NCBI RefSeq assembly: GCF_904831005.1
Contig: NZ_LR882982.1
Coordinates: forward strand, 2,108,001-2,172,000
Source of the DNA: Microbacterium hydrocarbonoxydans
Lineage (GTDB): Bacteria; Actinomycetota; Actinomycetes; Actinomycetales; Microbacteriaceae
Length of the DNA: 64,000 bases
Direction of reading: 5' to 3'
This document shows positions 48,231 through 58,523 of the stretch, in pieces. The first letter of the stretch is position 1, and each line of letters begins with the position of its first letter. The position numbers were made by a program, and so were the translations under genes. The notes beneath the pieces are model-generated. The model did not search any database, had not been told where the DNA came from, and saw nothing but the letters and a program-made list of their open reading frames with translations.

Positions 48231-48949
48231 AGCTCGCTCAATCTGCCGTCGGAGATGCGGATGCAGCGCCGCGCCCTGCGCGCGACACCGTCGTCGTGCG
48301 TGATGACGATCAGAGTCAGTCCGTCTTCATTGAGCTCTTCGAAGAGCGACATCACCTCGCCAGACGTGCGCTGATCGAGGTTGCCCGTCGGCTCGTCCGC
48401 GAGCAGCAGTCGCGGCCCGCTGACCACGGCGCGCGCCACCGCGACCCGCTGGCGCTCGCCACCGGACAGCGAGTTCGGGAAGAAGTCGATCCGGTGCCCG
48501 AGCCCCACCCTCGAGAGGGCTTCCCGTGCACGCTGCTCGCGCTCACGCCGCGGCACCCCGCTGTAGAGCATGGGCAGCAGCACGTTGTCGAGCACTGTGC
48601 GGCGCGGGAGGAGGTGGAACGACTGGAAGACGAAGCCGATGAACCGGGCGCGCACTGCGGCGCGCTCGTCGTCCGAGAGGTCGCCGGTGAGCGATCCCGA
48701 CAGACGGTACTCCCCCACGCTCGGTCGATCGAGAAGACCCAGGATGTTGAGCATCGTCGACTTCCCCGAACCGCTGGGACCGACGATCGAGATGTAGTCC
48801 CCCGGTGCGACGGCCAGGGTCGCACCCTTCAGCGCCTGCACCTCGGGGGGACCCGGGAACGATCGAGTCACGTCGCGCAGCTCGACGAGCGGCACAGCGG
48901 GACCTGTCTCGGATGCGGCGGTGAGTATCGACGTCTCGGCGTCGGTCAC
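48227..48949 (-). CDS. ABC transporter ATP-binding protein, MacB/LolD-like
   Basis: A 240-residue ATPase. GPSGSGKSTMLNILGLLD is the Walker A, LSGGERQRVAVARAVV the ABC signature and LLLADEPTGNLD the Walker B. The pair with the FtsX-like permease and an HlyD-like adaptor is the usual layout of MacAB-type export systems, which also occur in Gram-positives. Confidence 0.95.
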   Translation of the reverse strand: MTDAETSILTAASETGPAVPLVELRDVTRSFPGPPEVQALKGATLAVAPGDYISIVGPSGSGKSTMLNILGLLDRPSVGEYRLSGSLTGDLSDDERAAVRARFIGFVFQSFHLLPRRTVLDNVLLPMLYSGVPRREREQRAREALSRVGLGHRIDFFPNSLSGGERQRVAVARAVVSGPRLLLADEPTGNLDQRTSGEVMSLFEELNEDGLTLIVITHDDGVARRARRCIRISDGRLSEL

Positions 48950-50493
48950 TTCCCCACCACCACGAGATCGCCCTCGTCGAGCTCGCCTTCGACCGGAGTG
49001 ACCTCTACGGCGCCCTTCGCGGCGAGACCCGTCTCGACGACGACCAACCGCGTCTTCGCGTCTTTGCCCTCGCGGGGATCCGACTCGACGACCTCGATGC
49101 GCGACTCTCCGCCAGGACCCGCGGTCAGCGCCGCGAGCGGCACCGAGAGCACGTCACCCTCTGTGGCTCCGACCGCGATGCGCACACGCACATTGCTGCC
49201 CTGAAGCTGCGCGATCTGCTCGGCGGTCAGAGGATCCGGCTCGAAGATCACCTCCCAGCGCGCCTTGGCGTCCTTCCCCGGCTTGAGCTCCGAGACCACT
49301 GCGCGGTGCTCCGTGCCGTCGGGAAGCTCGAAGATCCCCTCCGCACCCGCCTCGAGCAGTCGTGCGTCTGCTTCGGCGGCCGCACCGGTGAGTCGCACCG
49401 TGGCTCCGGAGACAGTCATGACGGCACCCGAGATCGTGCTTCCGCGCTTCACATTCACCGCGTCGACGCGTCGGGGCAACTCGGTCAGGAAGAGCACTTC
49501 GCTCGACGGGAGGTACGGCAGCACGCTCTCCCGCGCACTCGCAAGCGACTCCTCGGCCGCGCCGACCTGCTGGCGGGCGGCATCGAGCGCCGCCCGCTCC
49601 GCCCCCGTGTCACGTGCCGCCCACAGCTGGTCGCGCTCGAGCCGCGCGGTCTGCAGGTCCCATTCCGCCTGCTGCACGTTCGTGCCCTCGGCCCCGTTCT
49701 TGGCATCGGCGAGGGCCTGCTCGGCCTGCGCCACGCGCACATCCGCCTGCCAGGTCTCGAGACCCGACGGACCGGCGCCCGCAGCGGCGAGTGCCTGCTC
49801 GGCCTGAGCGACGCCGCTCTGGGCCGCGCGCACGCCCTCTTCCGCCGCTCGCACCGTGTCCTCGGCGCCCTCCTCGGGCGAAGGCAGCGGATAGCCCGCC
49901 TGTGCATACAGCTGTCCGACCGCGTTCGCCGTCGCCTGATCGAAGAGGTTCGACGCGACGTCTCCGGCGTCGATCCCGATGCTCACCAGCGCCTGCTTGA
50001 GCTGCAGGACGTCGGGGCCCGAGACCCCCACGCGCAGCGTGCGGTAGGCCGGCAGCTCCCCGGGCAGCACGATGACCGGACGCCCCACGACCTCGAGGGC
50101 GATCGACAGCGGATTCAGCGTGGCACCGACCTCGGGCACAGATCCGGTCACGATGCTGCCACCGCCCGTGGTGTCGATGGTCACTTCGACCGCATCGGCG
50201 TATCCGACATCGGCGCGCAGGGTCACATCGTTGCTCAGCGCTCCGAACTCGACCGGAACCGTGACGAGCCCGGGGTCCGGTGTCTCGCTCGCCTCGGCCG
50301 GGGAGATCAGGAAGCGACCGACCAGGAGTCCGACGACCAGGCTCACGACGGCGCACGCCGCCACGATCCACAGCGTGCGGTTGCCTCGGAGGATGCGCCG
50401 CCACCCGCTCACGCGGGACGTGTCGACGTCGTCGGTCTGCTCCGGAAGGAGCTCAGCGGGAAGTTCAGTCGTCTGGGTCTCTTCGTCCTTCAT
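48946..50493 (-). CDS. HlyD-like membrane adaptor with peptidoglycan-binding domain
   Basis: A 515-residue protein with one N-terminal membrane helix (LWIVAACAVVSLVVGLLVGRFLI), a putative peptidoglycan-binding part (LQLKQALVSIGIDAGDVASN and VGQLYAQAGYPLP), a coiled-coil hairpin rich in Ala/Glu (about residues 200-330) and C-terminal beta domains. It would bridge the permease to the cell wall. Overlaps the ATPase by four bases. Confidence 0.85.
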   Translation of the reverse strand: MKDEETQTTELPAELLPEQTDDVDTSRVSGWRRILRGNRTLWIVAACAVVSLVVGLLVGRFLISPAEASETPDPGLVTVPVEFGALSNDVTLRADVGYADAVEVTIDTTGGGSIVTGSVPEVGATLNPLSIALEVVGRPVIVLPGELPAYRTLRVGVSGPDVLQLKQALVSIGIDAGDVASNLFDQATANAVGQLYAQAGYPLPSPEEGAEDTVRAAEEGVRAAQSGVAQAEQALAAAGAGPSGLETWQADVRVAQAEQALADAKNGAEGTNVQQAEWDLQTARLERDQLWAARDTGAERAALDAARQQVGAAEESLASARESVLPYLPSSEVLFLTELPRRVDAVNVKRGSTISGAVMTVSGATVRLTGAAAEADARLLEAGAEGIFELPDGTEHRAVVSELKPGKDAKARWEVIFEPDPLTAEQIAQLQGSNVRVRIAVGATEGDVLSVPLAALTAGPGGESRIEVVESDPREGKDAKTRLVVVETGLAAKGAVEVTPVEGELDEGDLVVVGK

Positions 50494-50494
50494 G

Positions 50495-51517
50495 TCAGCT
50501 GTTCTGCTCGGCAGCGGCCTTGAAGGCCTCGAGGTCCGCCTTGTTCTCGGCGATGAACTTCTCTTCGATCGCGAACTGGATCTCGAGCGACTTCTTCATG
50601 TACGACAGCGAGGTCCGGCACTCGAGATCGGCGACCGCGAGCTCGATCTCCCGCTCGCCGAGCTCCGCCATCTCGGGGCTCTCCGAGGGGTCGACGAAAT
50701 CGGGCGACTCGACGTCGACCTCGGTGGTGCCGTCGCCGTACGCCGCGTCGAAGAGAGCGCTCTGCTCGTCGGAGATCGACTGCTGCGCCTCCATCGGGGA
50801 TCCGAAGCCGGGCTCGCCCGCCTCGTCCATGCATGCGGCCCACTCCGCGTTCAGGTCCTTCAGCTCGGGGGCCTCCTGCGCGTCGGTGAAGACCTCGTTC
50901 ATCTTCTCGCGGAGACCCGCGAACTCGTCGGACTGCCACGGGTCATCGCCTTCGAGCTCGTGCTGGGCCCAGCCCTGGCATCCGGCGTCCTCCCAGCTGT
51001 ACTCGTAGCTCCCGTCTTCGGCGAGCTCCTCCTCCTCCGGCGGAACACCGTAGGCGACCTCGTAGTAGGCCGTCTGCTCGGATTCGGAGAGGGACTCGAC
51101 ATACTCCGAGTTCGGGTCGACGTACTCCTCCGCCTGACCTTCGCCTTCCTGCATCACCTCGTTGTACGGGTTGTTGACGATCCCGTACCCGTACTTCTCG
51201 ACCCATTCCTTCTTCTCGGGCTCCCACTCGACCTCGTCGTCGGAGAAGACCATGCCACCGTTCTGGGTGTTCGGCGTGTACTCGAAGCCCTCCTCGGCCA
51301 TGCACTCGGCCATGAGCTCCTCGGTCTTCAGCTGCCGCTCCTCGAACTGCTTCTGCTGCTCCTCCGGCGACAGATCTCCGCCGTAGGCGGCGGAGAGGTA
51401 TTCGTTCAGAGGTGAGTCCTCGTACGTGACCTCATCGTCAGCGGCGCCGGAGCACCCGGCCAGTGTGAACACCAGAGCGGTTGCGGCGAGCGCAGCAAGA
51501 GGACCGGTGGTACGCAT
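50495..51517 (-). CDS. Acidic lipoprotein, first gene of the MacAB-like operon
   Basis: A 340-residue protein with a lipoprotein signal ending FTLAGC. The mature part is strongly acidic, rich in Glu, Tyr and Trp, with Cys pairs in repeated contexts (ECMAEEGFEY, ACMDEAGEPGF). No family is recognised. It precedes the HlyD-like gene with a single base between, so it probably works with the exporter, for instance as a substrate-binding or sensing part. The 18-bp palindrome at 51594 lies about 85 bases before its start. Confidence 0.75.
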   Translation of the reverse strand: MRTTGPLAALAATALVFTLAGCSGAADDEVTYEDSPLNEYLSAAYGGDLSPEEQQKQFEERQLKTEELMAECMAEEGFEYTPNTQNGGMVFSDDEVEWEPEKKEWVEKYGYGIVNNPYNEVMQEGEGQAEEYVDPNSEYVESLSESEQTAYYEVAYGVPPEEEELAEDGSYEYSWEDAGCQGWAQHELEGDDPWQSDEFAGLREKMNEVFTDAQEAPELKDLNAEWAACMDEAGEPGFGSPMEAQQSISDEQSALFDAAYGDGTTEVDVESPDFVDPSESPEMAELGEREIELAVADLECRTSLSYMKKSLEIQFAIEEKFIAENKADLEAFKAAAEQNS

Positions 51518-51593
51518 GACTTACTCCATTCATCGTCGATGCACAGAGATCGACGCTCTCGAGTAACCCTAGGGGGAACGCCTCGATCCTCGC

Positions 51594-51611
51594 GTCCCCC
51601 AAATGGCGGAC
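51594..51611. promoter_or_regulatory. 18-bp imperfect palindrome, copy 2
   Basis: Identical to the copy at 24730-24747. Here it is in the promoter region of the acidic lipoprotein gene and just past the end of xerD. Confidence 0.6.
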
Positions 51612-51654
51612 GAAAATACCTCCGAAGGATGACGTCGCAGCACTCCGGATGCCG

Positions 51655-52557
51655 CTATCGCGCTCTCGGATGAGAGGTCGCGTACACATCTCTGAGCGTG
51701 TCCACCGACACATGTGTGTAGATCTGCGTCGTGGCGACCGAGGCGTGGCCGAGCATCTCCTGCACCACACGCACGTCGGCGCCACCCTGCAGAAGATGCG
51801 TGGCGAAGGAATGCCGAAGGGTATGGGGCGAGACCTCTGCCGTGATCTGCGCGCGCTCGGCTGCGGCGCGGATCACGAGCCACGCACTCTGCCGAGACAA
51901 CGGCGCTCCTCTGGCGCCGAGGAAGACGCGTGCGGAGGCACGACCTTTCGCCGCGAGCTGCGGCCGCACCCGCGTGAGGTACGCATCGAGAGCAGTTCGC
52001 GCGAACGAGCCGAGCGGCACGATCCGCTCCTTCGAGCCCTTGCCGCGCAGCCGGAGGACATCGCCGTGGGCCAGATCGTCGACATCGAGTCCGACGGCCT
52101 CGGACACCCGTGCCCCCGTGGCGTACAGCAGCTCCAGGAGCGCCCTGTCACGGATGCCGATCGGGTCGTCCGAGGGCGGAGCGTCCAGCAGCTGCTCGAC
52201 CTGATCTATCGTGAGCGCCTTGGGCAGGCGGCGCGGTGCCTTCGGCGGGCGAAGACGACCGCTCGGGTCGTCGGACTCGACCCCCTCTCTCACCAGATAG
52301 CGGTGCCAGCCGCGCACCGAAGATTGAAGACGGGCGAGGCTCGTCGCTGCCGGAGCGGGTTCCGCCGCAGCTCGTTCCGCGATGAACTGACCGATCACGG
52401 TCGGCGTGACCTCCGCGGTGTCGGTGATGCCGGCGCCCTGTAGCCACTCGAGATAGCCACCGAGGTCACGCCGGTACGCGGCGACGGTGTGTGCGCTGAG
52501 ACCGCGCTCGATCGTCACATGGCGCAGGTATGAATCCAGCGCCCGATCGACCTGCAC
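51655..52557 (-). CDS. xerD: Tyrosine recombinase XerD
   Basis: A 300-residue recombinase. The N-terminal SAM-like domain is followed by catalytic residues: Arg in [10 protein letters not shown], the His-x-x-Arg box in [14 protein letters not shown], His in LGHASVATT and the Tyr nucleophile in QIYTHV. With XerC it resolves chromosome dimers at dif. GTG start one base after the Nudix stop. Counterpart of Rv1701. Confidence 0.95.
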   Translation of the reverse strand: MQVDRALDSYLRHVTIERGLSAHTVAAYRRDLGGYLEWLQGAGITDTAEVTPTVIGQFIAERAAAEPAPAATSLARLQSSVRGWHRYLVREGVESDDPSGRLRPPKAPRRLPKALTIDQVEQLLDAPPSDDPIGIRDRALLELLYATGARVSEAVGLDVDDLAHGDVLRLRGKGSKERIVPLGSFARTALDAYLTRVRPQLAAKGRASARVFLGARGAPLSRQSAWLVIRAAAERAQITAEVSPHTLRHSFATHLLQGGADVRVVQEMLGHASVATTQIYTHVSVDTLRDVYATSHPRAR

Positions 52558-52558
52558 G

Positions 52559-53167
52559 TCAGCTCCGGTCGCGCCGTCGCTGCGCGGTCGCGAGCACTCC
52601 GATCGTCAGGATGCCGTTGCGCATGCGTCCGTCGAGCACGGCGTCGACGGCGTCGTCGAGCGGCACCCACTCGACGCGGATGTCGGCTTCCTCGTCTTCG
52701 CGCTCGTGCGCGGCGGCAGCCGACGAGATGCCGGTGGCGAGGAAGAGATGGATGACCTCGTCGTTGCCGCCCGGAGTCGTCCACGACGACACCAGCGGCT
52801 CCCAGTGCTCGGCCACCAGATCAGCCTCTTCCGCGAGTTCGCGCTTCGCGGCCTCGAGCGGCTCCTCATCGACGATGTCGAGCAGACCGGCGGGCAGCTC
52901 CCAGTCGCGGTGACGGATCGGATGCCGGTACTGCTGGATCAGCAGCACCCGGTCTTCGTCGTCGAGTGCGAGGATCGCCACTGCGCCCGTGTGCTCGACG
53001 TACTGCCTGCGGATCTCTCCTTCGCCGTAGCGAACGACGTCGTCGCGGACGTTCCACACCGCGCCTCGGTAGGCGAGCTCGCTGCGGAGCACTTCCGGTT
53101 CGAACCGCTCGTCACGAAGCGGCTCCAGCGATGCCGTCTGGTCAGGCGATGCCGTCTGGTCAGACAT
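52559..53167 (-). CDS. ADP-ribose pyrophosphatase, Nudix family
   Basis: A 202-residue Nudix enzyme. [20 protein letters not shown] and the box ending [13 protein letters not shown] match the ADP-ribose class; the last Gly of the usual box is Ala here. It hydrolyses ADP-ribose. ATG at 53167 overlaps the pyrG stop by eight bases; an in-frame extension to 53464 lacks sense. Counterpart of Rv1700. Confidence 0.9.
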   Translation of the reverse strand: MSDQTASPDQTASLEPLRDERFEPEVLRSELAYRGAVWNVRDDVVRYGEGEIRRQYVEHTGAVAILALDDEDRVLLIQQYRHPIRHRDWELPAGLLDIVDEEPLEAAKRELAEEADLVAEHWEPLVSSWTTPGGNDEVIHLFLATGISSAAAAHEREDEEADIRVEWVPLDDAVDAVLDGRMRNGILTIGVLATAQRRRDRS

Positions 53168-54857
53168 CTGCGGCATCGACGTCGAACAGCTCGCTCGACC
53201 GGTTGCGCTCGATCGCCGCTCCCACCAGCCCCCGGAACAGCGGGTGCGGGTCGGTGGGACGCGAGCGCAGCTCCGGGTGGGCCTGGGTCGCGATGTAGTA
53301 CGGGTGCACGTCGCGGGGCAGCTCGACGAACTCGACCAGGTCGAGGTCGGGGTTGAGGCCGGAGAACACCAGACCAGCATCAGACAGCTGCGTGCGGTAG
53401 GCGTTGTTGACCTCGTAGCGGTGGCGGTGACGCTCGGAAGCCTCGGGAGCGCCGTACAGCTCACGCGCCAGTGAACCTTCGGCGAGGGCGGCCTGGTAGA
53501 GGCCGAGACGCATCGTCCCGCCCAGATCGCCGCCGTCGAGGATCTCGATCTGCTCGGCCATGGTGGCGATGACCGGAGCCGCGGTCTCGGGGTCGAACTC
53601 GCTCGACGAGGCTCCGTCGATACCGGCCACGTCTCGGGCGTACTCGATCACCATGCACTGCAGGCCGAGGCACAGGCCCAGGGTCGGGATGCCCTGCTCG
53701 CGAGCGAACTTCAGGGCGCCGAGCTTGCCCTCGATGCCGCGGATGCCGAAACCTCCGGGAACGCAGATGCCGTCGAGTGCGCCCAGCTGCTCCTTCGCGC
53801 CCTCCGGCGTCTCGCAGAGGTCGGAGGGGATCCAGCGGATGTTGACCTTCGTCTCCTGCGCGAACCCGCCAGCCTTGAGCGCCTCGGTCACCGAGAGATA
53901 GGCGTCGGGCAGATCGATGTACTTCCCGACGAGACCGATCGTGACCTCGTGCTTCGGGTTGTGCACCGCGTGCAGAACCTTGTTCCAGCGCGCCCAGTCG
54001 ACCTCGTCCGCCTTCTGATCGAGGCCCAGGCGGCGCACGATGTACGAGTCGAGTCCCTGCTGGTTCAGCGTCGACGGGATGTCGTAGATGCTCGGCAGGT
54101 CGACCGTGTTGATGACGCCTTCGGCGTCGACGTCGCACATGAGTGCGATCTTGTTGCGGTTGCTCTCGCTGACCGGGCGGTCGCTGCGCAGCACGAGAGC
54201 GTCCGGCTGGATGCCGACCTGGCGGAGCGCCGCCACGGAGTGCTGTGTCGGCTTGGTCTTCTGCTCGCCCGAGGCCCCCATGAACGGGACCAGCGAGACA
54301 TGCACGAAGAACACGCTGTCGCGGCCGAGCTCATGACGCAGCTGACGGGCGGCCTCGAGGAACGGCTGCGACTCGATGTCGCCGACCGTGCCGCCGACCT
54401 CGGTGATGATGACGTCGGGGCGAGGGTCCTCGGTGGCCTGCAGACGCATGCGACGCTTGATCTCGTCGGTGATGTGCGGGATCACCTGCACGGTGTCGCC
54501 CAGGTACTCGCCGCGCCGCTCTCGAGCGATCACCTGCGAGTAGATCTGCCCCGTCGTGACGTTGGCGGCCTCGGACAGGTTGATGTCGAGGAAGCGCTCG
54601 TAGTGTCCGATGTCGAGATCGGTCTCGGCGCCGTCGTCGGTGACGAAGACCTCGCCGTGCTGGAAGGGGTTCATCGTGCCCGGATCGACGTTCAGATACG
54701 GGTCGAGCTTCTGCATCACGACGCGGAGTCCGCGGGCGGTGAGGAGGTTACCCAGGCTCGCGGCAGTGAGCCCCTTGCCCAAAGACGAAACGACACCACC
54801 AGTCACGAAGATGTGCTTGGTCGTGTCGTTCTTGGGCCCCGCAGAAGAAGAGTTCAT
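53160..54857 (-). CDS. pyrG: CTP synthase
   Basis: A 565-residue enzyme. The N-terminal synthase domain begins [21 protein letters not shown]; the C-terminal glutaminase domain has [18 protein letters not shown] (nucleophile Cys) and HPELRSRP (His-Glu). It makes CTP from UTP, ATP and glutamine. ATG 54857 is preferred over the adjacent GTG at 54860. Counterpart of Rv1699. Confidence 0.97.
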   Translation of the reverse strand: MNSSSAGPKNDTTKHIFVTGGVVSSLGKGLTAASLGNLLTARGLRVVMQKLDPYLNVDPGTMNPFQHGEVFVTDDGAETDLDIGHYERFLDINLSEAANVTTGQIYSQVIARERRGEYLGDTVQVIPHITDEIKRRMRLQATEDPRPDVIITEVGGTVGDIESQPFLEAARQLRHELGRDSVFFVHVSLVPFMGASGEQKTKPTQHSVAALRQVGIQPDALVLRSDRPVSESNRNKIALMCDVDAEGVINTVDLPSIYDIPSTLNQQGLDSYIVRRLGLDQKADEVDWARWNKVLHAVHNPKHEVTIGLVGKYIDLPDAYLSVTEALKAGGFAQETKVNIRWIPSDLCETPEGAKEQLGALDGICVPGGFGIRGIEGKLGALKFAREQGIPTLGLCLGLQCMVIEYARDVAGIDGASSSEFDPETAAPVIATMAEQIEILDGGDLGGTMRLGLYQAALAEGSLARELYGAPEASERHRHRYEVNNAYRTQLSDAGLVFSGLNPDLDLVEFVELPRDVHPYYIATQAHPELRSRPTDPHPLFRGLVGAAIERNRSSELFDVDAADV

Positions 54858-54874
54858 CACGGGCTTCGATCCTA

Positions 54875-56566
54875 TCAGTCCGAGGAGGCGCCGAGGCTGA
54901 GAAGTTCTCGGGCGTGGGTGAGTGCGGCGTCCGAATCGGTCAGACCCGAGAGAAGGCGAGCCATCTCGGCCTCGCGTTCCGCACCGTCCAACCGGCGCAC
55001 ACTCGAGGCGGTCACAGCTCCGTCGTTCGACTTGACGACGCTCAGATGGTTGCCGGCGAAGGCCGCCACCTGTGCCAGGTGCGTCACGGCGATGACCTGC
55101 GAAGATTCTGCGAGTCGGGCGAGTCGTCGTCCGACCTCGATGGCGGCGGCACCGCCGATTCCGGCGTCGACCTCGTCGAACACGAACGTCGGCACCGGGT
55201 CGGTACCGGCGATGACGACCTCGATCGCGAGCATCACGCGGGAGAGCTCGCCGCCGGAGGCGCCCTTGGCCACCGAGCGCGGCTCGGCTCCCGGGTGAGG
55301 AGCGAGCAGGATCGCGACGTCATCGCGTCCGTGAGTGGTCTCGGCGCCCGGGGACACCGCGACCTCGAGGCGGGCGTCGGGCATCGCCAGGGCGTGGAGC
55401 TCGTCGCTCACAGCGGCACCCAGCCTCACCGCTGCGGAGGTTCGCGCGTCCGTCAGGGTCTGCGCCCGCTGATCGAGTTCTATTCTGGCGGCGTCGCGCT
55501 CGGCCTGCAGTCTCTCGAGTCGCTCCCCGTCGTCGTCGAGCTCGGCGAGTCGTGCCGAGCCGCTCTGCCAGAGCTCCAGTGCCTCTTCGAGCGATCCATG
55601 CGCGCGTATCAGCACCCCGAGCGCGGCACGACGCTCCTCGACAGCCGCGAGCTCGTGAGGCCCTGTCTCATCGAGATCGGCGAGATAGGCCGACAGCTGT
55701 GCCGCCAGATCGGTCACCCGGTAGCCGATGTCGGCGAGCGCTGCGGCGATGTCGGTCAGCGTGGCATCCGAAGCGCGGTCGAGCACACGTCGCGCTTCCG
55801 CGAGGAGCGCGGTGACATCGGGTTCGCCCAGCTCGTTCGACAGCGCACCGTGCGCCTGAGAGGCGGCGATCCGCAGCTCCTCCGCGTTGGCGAGACGCTC
55901 GGCGCGAGCAGAGAGGTCTGCGTCCTCGCCGGGTTCGGGCGCGGTGGCCTCGATGAGGGCCAGGGCATCTCGCAGACGGCCGGCCTCCTCCGCTCTGCGG
56001 TCGCGGTTCTCCGTGATGTCGGTGATCTCGGCGTCGAGTTCCCGCCACGATGCGAAGGCCTCGGCATAGGCATCCAGTGCCTTCGCGATCGGCGCGCCGC
56101 CGAAGCGGTCGAGGGCGTCACGCTGCGCGGCCGACGACTTGAGCCGCAGCTGCTCGGACTGCCCGTGAACCACCACGAGCTCCTCCGCCAGCGCCGAGAG
56201 CACTCCGGCCGGTGCCGCACGACCGCCGACACTGGCTCGGCTGCGACCCTCGGCATTCAGGGTGCGGGACACGTAGAGCTCGGCGAGGCCGCCGCCGGCC
56301 GGCTCCAGCTCTCCCCCGGCGTCCGACACGATGTCGGCGACGTCGCCGGTCTCCGGCACGACCCACACTCCGGCGACCGACGCCTGGGATGCTCCCGCGC
56401 GCACGGCTCCCGAATCAGCACGTTGTCCGAGCAACAGACCGAGACCGGTGACGACCATCGTCTTGCCGGCGCCGGTCTCGCCCGTGATCGCGGTGAATCC
56501 CGCGCCCAGGGGCAACACCGCGTCGGCGATCACGCCGAGACCCTGAAGCCGCATCTCCTCGATCAT
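54875..56566 (-). CDS. recN: DNA repair protein RecN
   Basis: A 563-residue SMC-like ATPase. [19 protein letters not shown] is the Walker A, a central coiled coil spans about residues 155-360, and [14 protein letters not shown] with [12 protein letters not shown] is the C-terminal ABC half with Walker B. It acts early in double-strand break repair. ATG at 56566 overlaps nadK by four bases. Confidence 0.95.
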   Translation of the reverse strand: MIEEMRLQGLGVIADAVLPLGAGFTAITGETGAGKTMVVTGLGLLLGQRADSGAVRAGASQASVAGVWVVPETGDVADIVSDAGGELEPAGGGLAELYVSRTLNAEGRSRASVGGRAAPAGVLSALAEELVVVHGQSEQLRLKSSAAQRDALDRFGGAPIAKALDAYAEAFASWRELDAEITDITENRDRRAEEAGRLRDALALIEATAPEPGEDADLSARAERLANAEELRIAASQAHGALSNELGEPDVTALLAEARRVLDRASDATLTDIAAALADIGYRVTDLAAQLSAYLADLDETGPHELAAVEERRAALGVLIRAHGSLEEALELWQSGSARLAELDDDGERLERLQAERDAARIELDQRAQTLTDARTSAAVRLGAAVSDELHALAMPDARLEVAVSPGAETTHGRDDVAILLAPHPGAEPRSVAKGASGGELSRVMLAIEVVIAGTDPVPTFVFDEVDAGIGGAAAIEVGRRLARLAESSQVIAVTHLAQVAAFAGNHLSVVKSNDGAVTASSVRRLDGAEREAEMARLLSGLTDSDAALTHARELLSLGASSD

Positions 56567-57477
56567 TTCGTCGCCCCCTGACCCCGCCAGCCGGCAACCG
56601 GCAGCCGGAACTTGCGTACGAGCCGATCCGTGAATTCGGTGGGATGCAGACGCGCGAGGCGCACGGGTCTGGACGAGCGCCTGACCACCACCCTCGCACC
56701 GGGAGGAAGGTCGTGCGACCGCCGACCGTCGCACCAGAGGATTCCTGAGCCCGACGTGCCTTCGAGCATCTCGATCGCCACGGCCGCATCGGGACTGACG
56801 ACCAGGGGCTTCGCGAACAGGGCGTGCGCCGACAGCGGAATGACCGCGATGGCTTCGACGCTGGGCCAGATCACCGGGCCGCCGGCCGAGAAGTTGTAGG
56901 CGGTCGAGCCCGTCGGAGTGGAGATCACCATGCCGTCGCAGCCGAAGCTCGACAGCGGCCGTCCGTCGATCTCGAGCACGACCTCGATCATCCGTTCGCG
57001 GCTGGCCTTCTCGACAGTCGCCTCATTCAGCGCGAACGTCTCGTACACGACGGTGCCGTCGACGTCCTTGACGCGAATCGCCAGCGCCAGGCGGTCCTCG
57101 ACGTCGTAGTCGCGAGCGATCACTCGTCGGACCGCGTCGTCCATGTCGTCGCGATCGATCTCCGCGAGGAATCCCACATGTCCCATGTTGATGCCGAGAA
57201 CCGGCGCGGAGCATCCCCGCACGAGTTCCGCGGCACGGAGGATCGTGCCGTCGCCGCCGAGGACGATCGCGAGCTCCAGGTCGTCCTGTTGCACGGTCTC
57301 GCCGAGCACGTCGACATCGGCGAAATGCGTGTCGACGGCGCGCAGATCCGCGCTGTCATCCGGGGCGAGCACCGGGCGCGCTCCTGCACCCCGCAGAGCG
57401 TCGATCACTCGCCGTGCGGCGGCGACCGTGTCGGCGCGGCCTGCGTGGGCGACGACCAGGATGTTGCGCTCGTTCAT
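56563..57477 (-). CDS. nadK: NAD kinase
   Basis: A 304-residue kinase. LGGDGTILRAAELV is the GGDG motif, and DGMVISTPTGSTAYNFSAGGP the second conserved block. It phosphorylates NAD to NADP. ATG at 57477 overlaps tlyA by four bases. Counterpart of Rv1695. Confidence 0.96.
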   Translation of the reverse strand: MNERNILVVAHAGRADTVAAARRVIDALRGAGARPVLAPDDSADLRAVDTHFADVDVLGETVQQDDLELAIVLGGDGTILRAAELVRGCSAPVLGINMGHVGFLAEIDRDDMDDAVRRVIARDYDVEDRLALAIRVKDVDGTVVYETFALNEATVEKASRERMIEVVLEIDGRPLSSFGCDGMVISTPTGSTAYNFSAGGPVIWPSVEAIAVIPLSAHALFAKPLVVSPDAAVAIEMLEGTSGSGILWCDGRRSHDLPPGARVVVRRSSRPVRLARLHPTEFTDRLVRKFRLPVAGWRGQGATK

Positions 57478-58271
57478 CGTCCCCCTGCCAGTGCATTGAT
57501 GCGGTCCGACCATTCTGACGGATCGCTGCCACGCCCAGGTGCGAGGTGCACCAGATACTCCGTGTTGCCGTGGGTGCCGAGGATCGGCGATGGCAGGATG
57601 CCGAGCATCCCGAGCCCTGCGTCCCATGCGCTCCAGACAGTGCGCGCGACGGCATCCGCGCGTGTCGCGGGATCGGTCACGAGCCCGCCTCTGACCGCTG
57701 TACGTCCGACCTCGAACTGAGGCTTCACGAGGAGGACGATGTCGGCGCCCTCTGCAGCCACCCCCGCGACCGCGGGGAGCACGAGCTCCAGGGAGATGAA
57801 GGAGAGGTCACCGACCACGAGATCGGGCGCCTCGGCTTCGGAGGTCGCCGCGGCGAGGTTCTCCGGTGTCATGTGGCGGACGTTGTAGCCCTCGACGCTC
57901 ACGACGCCCGGATCGGCGGCGACCGACGCTGCGAGTTGATCATGGCCGACGTCGACAGCCAGCACCTTGCGGGCTCCGCGTTCGCGCAGGACCTGTGTGA
58001 AGCCGCCGGTCGACGCTCCCATGTCGAGAGCGAGCCGGCCCTTCACCTCGACGGCGAATCCGTCAAGGCCTGCGATCAGCTTGTGGGCGGCACGCCCGAC
58101 GTAGTGGTCGGCACCGGCGACGGTGACCACCGCGGAATCCGCGACCGGAGTCGAGGCTTTCACCACCGGGCGGCCGTCGATACTCACCAGTCCGTTCTCG
58201 ATGAGCGTCGCCGCGTGCGTGCGCGACCGCGCGAGTCCTCGGGCGGCGAGGGCAGCGTCGAGTCGCGTCAT
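57474..58271 (-). CDS. tlyA: TlyA-family rRNA 2'-O-methyltransferase
   Basis: A 265-residue protein with an N-terminal S4 domain (RLDAALAARGLARSRTHAATLIENG) and an FtsJ-like methyltransferase core (LALDMGASTGGFTQVLRERGA). In mycobacteria TlyA methylates 16S C1409 and 23S C1920, and its loss gives capreomycin resistance. Coupled to the small upstream ORF by a four-base overlap. Confidence 0.94.
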   Translation of the reverse strand: MTRLDAALAARGLARSRTHAATLIENGLVSIDGRPVVKASTPVADSAVVTVAGADHYVGRAAHKLIAGLDGFAVEVKGRLALDMGASTGGFTQVLRERGARKVLAVDVGHDQLAASVAADPGVVSVEGYNVRHMTPENLAAATSEAEAPDLVVGDLSFISLELVLPAVAGVAAEGADIVLLVKPQFEVGRTAVRGGLVTDPATRADAVARTVWSAWDAGLGMLGILPSPILGTHGNTEYLVHLAPGRGSDPSEWSDRINALAGGR

Positions 58272-58444
58272 CGGGCGCCCGGGGCGTCACGCTGATCGAG
58301 CTTGGCGCCGCTGTCGAGCCTCCGCGACAGCTCATCATGGAGTCCGGCGTAGGCGTCTGCGCGGGCGGCGAGCGGCTGACCTTCGATCAGGCGCAGCCGA
58401 CTCCACAGACCATCGGTCGGTGCATTCGACGTCTCTTCGCTCAC
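58268..58444 (-). CDS. Small protein, 58 residues, between HAD phosphatase and tlyA
   Basis: A GTG at 58444 opens a 58-codon frame encoding MSEETSNAPTDGLWSRLRLI and ending in a basic, Gly/Ala-rich tail. Its TGA overlaps the tlyA ATG by four bases (ATGA), like the other genes in this operon, which supports it being real. Rv1693 of M. tuberculosis sits at the same place and is also very small. It may be a helical adaptor; no function is proposed. Confidence 0.7.
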   Translation of the reverse strand: MSEETSNAPTDGLWSRLRLIEGQPLAARADAYAGLHDELSRRLDSGAKLDQRDAPGAR

Positions 58445-58523
58445 GGTTCTACTGTACGCGGCAGGGCAGACGCCTCGGCGAAGCCACGTCGCGGGCGAGA
58501 CGCAGATACTCGACGGCGGATGC

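Noticed and set aside
51655..52557. xerD as a mark of an integrated element
   Set aside because: It is in the conserved housekeeping order (Rv1701 position) and has no excisionase, att repeats or phage genes around it.
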